Source: Aquipseudomonas alcaligenes MRY13-0052 (GTDB lineage: Bacteria; Pseudomonadota; Gammaproteobacteria; Pseudomonadales; Pseudomonadaceae). From it: DNA of 44,948 nt. The notes beneath the pieces were generated by a model. That model saw only the letters and a program-made list of their open reading frames with translations. It did not search any database and was not told the origin of the DNA. A program made the position numbers and the translations under genes. Shown here in pieces: positions 39,534 through 44,948 of this stretch (the first letter of the stretch is position 1; every line of letters begins with the position of its first letter). The DNA is taken from positions 1 through 44,948 of the forward strand of contig BATO01000052.1 of assembly GCA_000474255.1 (NCBI GenBank). The letters are read 5' to 3'.

Positions 39534-39943
39534 TGCGGGTTGTATTGGATACCAACATTCTATTCAGCGCGCTGATCTCACCGCATGGGGCCCCTGATGT
39601 GATCTATCGGGCCTGGCGTTCGGCTCGCTTCGAGGTAGTAACCTCACGGGCACAGCTCGATGAGATTCGGCGCGCTAGTCGATACCCCAAGCTTCAGGCC
39701 ATCCTGCAGCCTGCCAAAGTCGGAGCCATGATCAACAACCTGCAACGCGCAGTAGTATTGGAGCGCTTGGTCATCGAGGTTGAAGCCGATGATCCGGATG
39801 ATTCATTTCTGCTGGCCATGGCCTTGGCGGGCAATGCGGACTATCTGGTGACCGGTGATCGCCGCGCCGGCCTCTTGCAGCGCGGGCATATCGAACGCAC
39901 GCGGATTGTCACCCCCGCGGTGTTCTGCGCCGAGGTACTGTGA
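39533..39943 (+). CDS. PIN-domain toxin (right copy)
   Basis: A 136-residue PIN protein with the acidic residues kept (VVLDTNILFSALISPHGAPD, DPDDSFLLAMALAGNADYLV). It differs from the left copy at only a few residues. The stop of the antitoxin overlaps its start by one base. An intact pair here could act as an addiction module that holds this decayed region. Confidence 0.87.
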   Translation: MRVVLDTNILFSALISPHGAPDVIYRAWRSARFEVVTSRAQLDEIRRASRYPKLQAILQPAKVGAMINNLQRAVVLERLVIEVEADDPDDSFLLAMALAGNADYLVTGDRRAGLLQRGHIERTRIVTPAVFCAEVL

Positions 39944-39946
39944 TCC

Positions 39947-42939
39947 ATGCCGGTCGGCTTTCTGACCCAGGAGCAGCGCGACGGCTTTGGTCGCTACATC
40001 GAGGCACCCAGCCGTGATGAACTGGAGCGCTACTTCCACCTGAGCGATGAAGACCGTGAAGCCGTCCAGGTACTACGCGGCAACCATAACCGCCTGGGCT
40101 ATGCCGTTCTGCTGACTACCGTTCGCTTCGTGGGTGTTTTGCCGGACAAGCCCGTTGCTGTGCCGGTGGAAGTCCTGCATGTACTTTGTCGGCAATTGGC
40201 AATCGCCGACCCTGACTGTCTTGCGCGTTACAGCGATCATCGTCGCTGGATACATACGGCCGATATTCAAGAGCGCTATGGCTATCGCCACTTTACAGAC
40301 CCTGGCATCGGCTTTCGTTTGAGCCGCTGGCTGTATGCCCTCTGCTGGACAGGCACAGATCGGCCTGGTGTGCTGTTTGAACGAGCCGCCTCATGGCTGT
40401 TCACACAGAAAGTCCTATTGCCTGGGGTTTCCCAGTTAGAGCGTTTCATTGCCCAACTGCGTAGCCGCGTTGAAGAACGCCTCTGGTACACCTTAGGCCG
40501 CAGCGTGACCGAGGAACAGAGACAACACCTACAAGACTTGCTTCTGGTGGCTGAAGGCAACCGCAGTTCCCGGCTGGATCAACTACGCTCCGGCCCGGTG
40601 ATGGTCAGTGGCCCTGCTCTGATTCGGGCGCTGCGTCGGCTGGATGATGTGCGTGGGTTGGGTATCGCCTTGCCGCCGGCTGCACATATCCCGCCCAGCC
40701 GTATTGCAGCCCTGGCCCGCTTTTCCAACACGGCCAAGGTCACGGCCATCAATCGACTGCCGGCGTCGCGCCGGTTGGCGACGCTGGTGGCGTTCGCGGT
40801 TTCCCTTGAAGCCAGTGCGCACGACGATGCGCTGGAAGTTCTGGAGGCGCTACTACGTGATATTTTCAACAATGCGGAGAAGGCTGACAAGAAAGCCCGG
40901 TTGCGTAGCCTAAAAGACCTGGATCGCTCGGCGGCAACACTCGCTGCTGCGTGCAAGGTCGTGCTGGATAGCTCGATCAGCGATGACAACGTCCGTTCCC
41001 AGCTGTTCAACGACCTGCCACGTGTCAGGCTGGAGAAAGCCCTGGAAGAGGTCACTGCGTTGATCCGTCCGGCCAACGATGTATTTTACCTCGCCCTGGA
41101 GGAGCGCTACCGCAGTGTGCGCCGCTTCCTTCCCGATCTTCTGAAACATATTCGCTTCGGCTTCAGTCCCGCCGGCAAGGGGGTGGCGGCTAGTCTGGAC
41201 TGGTTGCAACTGAATCTACCTCGCAGGAAGCCCGAGGATGACGCGCCGCAGGAGATTGTTGCCAAGGCCTGGCAGAACCACATCACCCGCGAAGATGGCT
41301 CCCTCGACATGGGCGCCTATGTCTTCTGCACGCTCGATGCACTACGCACGGCCCTACGCCGCCGCGATGTCTTTGTTGCACCCAGTTGGCGCTATGCCGA
41401 CCCGCGTATCGGTCTGCTCGATGGCGCAGAATGGCTGTCGGCGCGACCGATCATCTGCCGCTCACTGGGCTTGACCATCGACGCCAAAACCACTTTGGAC
41501 GCTTTGTCTGCTGAGCTGGATTCAACGTGGCAGGCGGTTGCCGCCCGACTTCCCGACAACCCGGCCATCCAGCTAAGTGAGAGCGCAGAGGGTAAAACCG
41601 AGCTGTCCCTCGGGGCGCTGGACAAGTTGGAGGAGCCAAACTCGCTATTGCAACTGCGTGCAGCAGTGGCCGACTTGATGCCGCGTGTCGATCTGCCGGA
41701 AATCCTATTGGAAATCGCGGCCCGTACCGGCTTCGCTGAGGCCTTCACCCATGTATCCGAACGCAATACGCGGGCCGACAACCTGGTGACAAGTCTGTGC
41801 GCCGTGCTGCTGGGAGGCGCCTGTAACACCGGCCTGGAGCCATTGATCCGCAACGATAACCAAGCGCTGCGCCGTGATCGGCTGTCGTGGGTCAGCCAGA
41901 ACTATCTCCGTGACGACACCCTGTCAGCAGCCAACGCCATTCTGGTGTCGGCGCAAAGCCAACTGGAGCTGGCTCAGATCTGGGGCGGCGGCGAAGTGGC
42001 CTCCGCCGATGGCATGCGTTTCGTCGTACCAGTGCGCACCGTGCATGCTGGGCCCAACCCGAAATACTTCGGTACCGGCCGGGCGTCACCTGGTACAACC
42101 TGATTTCCGACCAGTTCTCCGGCCTGAACGCCATCACAGTACCCGGCACCTTGCGCGACAGCCTGGTACTGCTTGCGGTTGTGCTGGAACAACAGACCGA
42201 ATTGCAGCCCACACAAATCATGACCGATACCGGTGCCTACAGCGATGTGGTGTTCGGGTTGTTCCGTTTGCTCGGTTATCACTTCTGCCCGCGCTTGGCC
42301 GATGTCGGCGGCACCCGCTTCTGGCGCACACGCCCAGAAGCGGATTACGGCAAGCTCAACGGACTCGCCCGGCAGTCGGTCAAGCTCGACCTGATCGCGG
42401 AACACTGGGATGACCTACTACGCCTAGCTGGTTCACTCAAGCTCGGTCGAGTGCCGGCGACCGGCATCATGCGCACGCTGCAAACGGGAGATCGTCCGAC
42501 CCGCCTGGCCCAAGCGCTGGCAGAGTTTGGGCGGATCGAGAAAACCCTGCACACACTGACCTACATCGATGATGAGTCCAAGCGCCGCGCCACCCTGACC
42601 CAACTGAACCGAGGCGAAGGTCGGCACAGCCTGGCCCGTGCCGTGTTCCATGGCAAACGCGGCGAGCTTCGCCAGCGCTATCGCGAAGGTCAAGAGGATC
42701 AACTCGGTGCTTTGGGCCTGGTGGTGAACATCATCGTGCTGTGGAACACCCTCTACATGACGGCAGCTGTGGAACGGCTAAAGCAGCACGGCTACCCGGT
42801 GCAGGAAGAGGATCTGGTTCGGCTGTCGCCGCTGATCTTCGAGCATATCAATATGTTGGGACGGTACTCCTTCGCGGTACCGGAAGAAGTCGCCCGAGGT
42901 GAGCTACGGCCACTGCGTAATCCAGAGGAAGACCTGTAG
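39947..42939 (+). pseudogene. tnpA: TnpA, Tn3-family transposase, frameshifted copy
   Basis: Homologous over its whole length to the transposase at 21,923-24,916, but in the opposite orientation. One G is missing near 42,081-42,083: the intact copy has CCGGGG where this one has CCGGG. The first frame therefore ends ...KYFGTGRASPGTT at 42,103. The remaining catalytic region continues in another frame (ISDQFSGLNAITVPGTLRDS ... LRPLRNPEEDL) to 42,939. The second D and the E of the active site lie after the shift, so the product is inactive unless the deletion is a sequencing error or recoding occurs. Confidence 0.88.
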
Positions 42940-42987
42940 CTGTTTGTGATCGAAAGCGGCCATGCCCAGGCTGACGGTTATTTATTC

Positions 42988-43725
42988 TCAGGTAAAGAAC
43001 TCAACCTCTCCACCCACAAGCTTATAGATAGCGCCTACAATTTTTATTTTCCCATCCTGCTCGAGCTTATTCAGGGTGGGGCTGTGTTGACGGATATCGG
43101 CCAGCGTCATCTTGATGTTGGTGCGGGCAACGGAATCGACAAAGTCATAGTTGTCAGCCGTACGCTCACCTGCGTATGCCGTTTCAGTAATTGCCGGTTT
43201 AATTTTGCTCAGCAATCCAGTCAGGTTTCCCAGTTCGGCGTTGGCAATGGCACCCTTCACCGCACCACAGGAGGTATGCCCCATCACCACTATTACCTTG
43301 GCCCCTGCCAGAGCACAGGCAAATTCCATGCTGCCGAGAATGTCTTCGTTTTCCACATTGCCAGCCACACGGCAGTTAAACGTTTCACCAATACCGGCAT
43401 CCAGCAGGATTTCCGCCGGAGCGCGCGAATCAATACAGCTTAAAATTACCGCTGACGGATACTGCCCCTTTTGACTGGCGCGCTTTTGCGCCAAATAGTC
43501 ATGCTGCTGCATTTTGCCTTCACGGAAACGCAGATTGCCAGATTTCAGGCTTTCAATGACCTCATCCGGCGTCATTTTATCTCGCTCTTCTTTGCTAAGC
43601 GCTGCGGCAAAAGACACTGAAGGCACAGTTAACCCGGCCACTCCAGTAATCGCCAATGTGGAAAGGGCAGCTCCGCGCTTGAGCAGCATGCGGCGGGATG
43701 GGTGTTGCGGGTCAGATTGGCTCAT
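42988..43725 (-). CDS. Tat-exported beta-carbonic anhydrase
   Basis: A 245-residue protein with a twin-arginine signal (SRRMLLKRGAALSTLAITGV) and a beta-carbonic anhydrase domain. The zinc-site residues are visible in VILSCIDSRAPAEILLDAGI (C, D, R) and VIVVMGHTSCGAVKGAIAN (H, C), with FNCRVAGNVENEDILGSMEF between. It interconverts CO2 and bicarbonate in the periplasm. AGGAGCTGAAC precedes the ATG. Base composition is lower in GC than both neighbours, so it was probably acquired separately. It follows the decayed tnpA and stands alone. Confidence 0.9.
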   Translation of the reverse strand: MSQSDPQHPSRRMLLKRGAALSTLAITGVAGLTVPSVSFAAALSKEERDKMTPDEVIESLKSGNLRFREGKMQQHDYLAQKRASQKGQYPSAVILSCIDSRAPAEILLDAGIGETFNCRVAGNVENEDILGSMEFACALAGAKVIVVMGHTSCGAVKGAIANAELGNLTGLLSKIKPAITETAYAGERTADNYDFVDSVARTNIKMTLADIRQHSPTLNKLEQDGKIKIVGAIYKLVGGEVEFFT

Positions 43726-43858
43726 TGTTCAGCTCCTAGATTGTGGTGTTGGGCCACATTAACTCGGATGCACATTGCCGTAAGCAATACTTTCGAAAAG
43801 TACGGAAGATCAATCGAGGGAATTGCCTAGGAAGAAGGCTCTGAGCGGAGGTGGTAAG

Positions 43859-43898
43859 GCTTACGTTGGTTTTTGGTTCCATTGCTCCCCAAACCCCG
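43859..43898. repeat. 40-bp repeat shared with 20,487-20,526 (copy 2)
   Basis: Identical in reverse complement to the sequence between mntA and merR. Here it supplies the last twelve in-frame codons and the stop of the truncated IS66 transposase. The flanking bases on both sides differ from the other copy. Confidence 0.85.
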
Positions 43899-44948
43899 AC
43901 TTGGCGAGTTCGTCGAACTTGCGTCGGGCGTGCGCCGCACAGGCCGCCGAGACACGCTGCGGGAAGACCTTGGGGTCGAGCACCGAGTCATAGCCGCCGT
44001 AGCGGTCGCACACGAGCGTGCCGCTCCAGGGCGGATCCCGGCTCTCGGCGGGCCGGTCGGCCTGGCTGCCGGGTGGACTGGGCAGCCCGCCCAGGAAGGC
44101 CAGCGGGTACTTGCTGCCCCGCCCCGGACAGAAGTCGTAGACCACGCCGGGCCGGGGATCGAATTCCCCGCGTGCATAGGCCCAGACGTACGCTTTCCTG
44201 GTCTTGCCTGCACCCGGGTCCAGCATGTCCACCGTCGTCTCGTCGGCCTGCACGACCGCGCTGCCCAGCACGAAGCGCTTGAGCGCCTCGTACAGCGGGT
44301 GCAGCGCCGCGCCCGCCTGACCGGCCCACGCGGCCAGCGTCGAGCGCGGGGTGTGCACGCCCGAGCGGGCATTGATCGCCTCCTGCCGGTAGTACGGCAC
44401 ATGGTCGGCGAACCGGCTGATGAGCGTGTACGCCACCAGTCCGCTCGCCGGGATGCCCCGCTCAATGATCTGCGGCTCGGCGGGCTCCTGCACCAGGCGA
44501 TCGACGCCCTGGCGCTGGCAGCACCGGCAGACCCACTTGCCCCGGATGTGCCGGTGCACGAAGAACTCCGCCGGCACGATGTCCAGTCGCTCGCTGACGT
44601 CCTCGCCCACCCGGGTCATCGGCTCGCCGCAGTCCACCGCCGGGCAGTGGGTGTCGGCCGGCTCGTGGTGATGCTCCACCCGGCGCAGGTGCTCGGGCAG
44701 CGCCTGCCGGCGCGGCGGCTGGGGCGCCTTCTCGGGAGTGACTGGCGGCGGCGACTGCCGGGCCTGCAACTCGGCGAGCTGCGCCTGCAGGTCCGCCTCG
44801 TCCTCGACCAGCGTCTCCAGGAAGAGCTGTCGCTGCTGCGCATCCATCGCCTCGGTGCGCGCGCCGAACTTCCAGCGCTTGAGCCGCGCCAGCTCGAACG
44901 TGATCTTCTCGATCTTCGCGTCCCGCCACACGATCTCGCCATCGCGCC
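43861..44948 (-). pseudogene. IS66-family transposase TnpC, C-terminally truncated, 5' end outside window
   Basis: The frame enters from the right edge and has the TnpC layout: a coiled N-terminal part (KITFELARLKRWKFGARTEA), a zinc-finger region (CPAVDCGEPM, WVCRCCQRQG), then the DDE domain with the first D in AVVQADETTVDMLDPG, the second in GTLVCDRYGGYDSVLD and CAAHARRKFDEL. It then stops after SGFGEQWNQKPT. Normal IS66 transposases continue for well over a hundred residues, including the catalytic E, so this copy is inactive. The truncation coincides with the 40-bp repeat shared with the mer region. Confidence 0.85.

Overview
The window looks like a chromosome of a high-GC gammaproteobacterium, most likely a Pseudomonas. 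The left part carries a Pseudomonas-style late cobalamin operon (btuB-cobO-cobB-bluB-cobD-cobC) with tightly overlapping genes behind a cobalamin riboswitch. It is followed by housekeeping genes: a Cys-rich copper-storage-like protein, a Phd/RelE-type toxin-antitoxin pair, an HNH protein, an O-methyltransferase, two NlpC/P60 lipoproteins, a sirtuin, a Tag-like DNA glycosylase and ttcA. No rRNA, tRNA or CRISPR array was seen. The genus call rests on gene order and protein resemblance, not on a search.

At about 12,101 the ordinary chromosome stops. The resident ttcA (tRNA 2-thiocytidine synthase) is cut inside its ATP-binding PP-loop, and everything to its right is accessory DNA. The first gene inside is a complete, AT-rich second ttcA, so the invading DNA appears to carry its own replacement for the gene it broke. 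The missing 5' half of the resident gene is not in the window, so the right end of the island should lie beyond 44,948. Next come about 1 kb of remnants, then a GC-rich block: an AraC regulator divergent from an AhpD-like protein and a cytochrome P460, and a broken uracil-DNA glycosylase gene.

From 17,098 to 30,041 two 38-bp Tn21-type terminal repeats enclose a composite mercury-resistance region. It holds a Tn21-like tnpR with three small accessory genes, a cupin, a HepT/MntA toxin-antitoxin pair, a short mer locus (merR-merT-merP plus a GDCCVxC protein), a tnpA-PIN-RHH/tnpR module, and a full merR/merTPFADE operon. Between 30,042 and 31,859 lies a DUF417 (RclC-like) membrane protein facing a second AraC regulator.

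A second Tn3-family transposon spans 31,860-39,051: tnpA, tnpR, a HigB/HigA-type pair, small genes, a gutted tnpR and an HD-GYP protein. The HD-GYP gene contains ten 7-bp tandem repeats inside its reading frame, which makes it a strong candidate for phase variation. This transposon interrupts the tnpR of a third, decayed module (RHH-PIN-tnpA, tnpA frameshifted), an inverted copy of the 21.9-25.6 kb module. The window ends with a Tat-exported beta-carbonic anhydrase and a truncated IS66 transposase.

The region is therefore a chromosomal cobalamin and housekeeping segment joined to a mosaic island of nested transposons. Its cargo concerns mercury detoxification, probable oxidant or nitrogen-oxide stress, cyclic-di-GMP turnover and several toxin-antitoxin systems.
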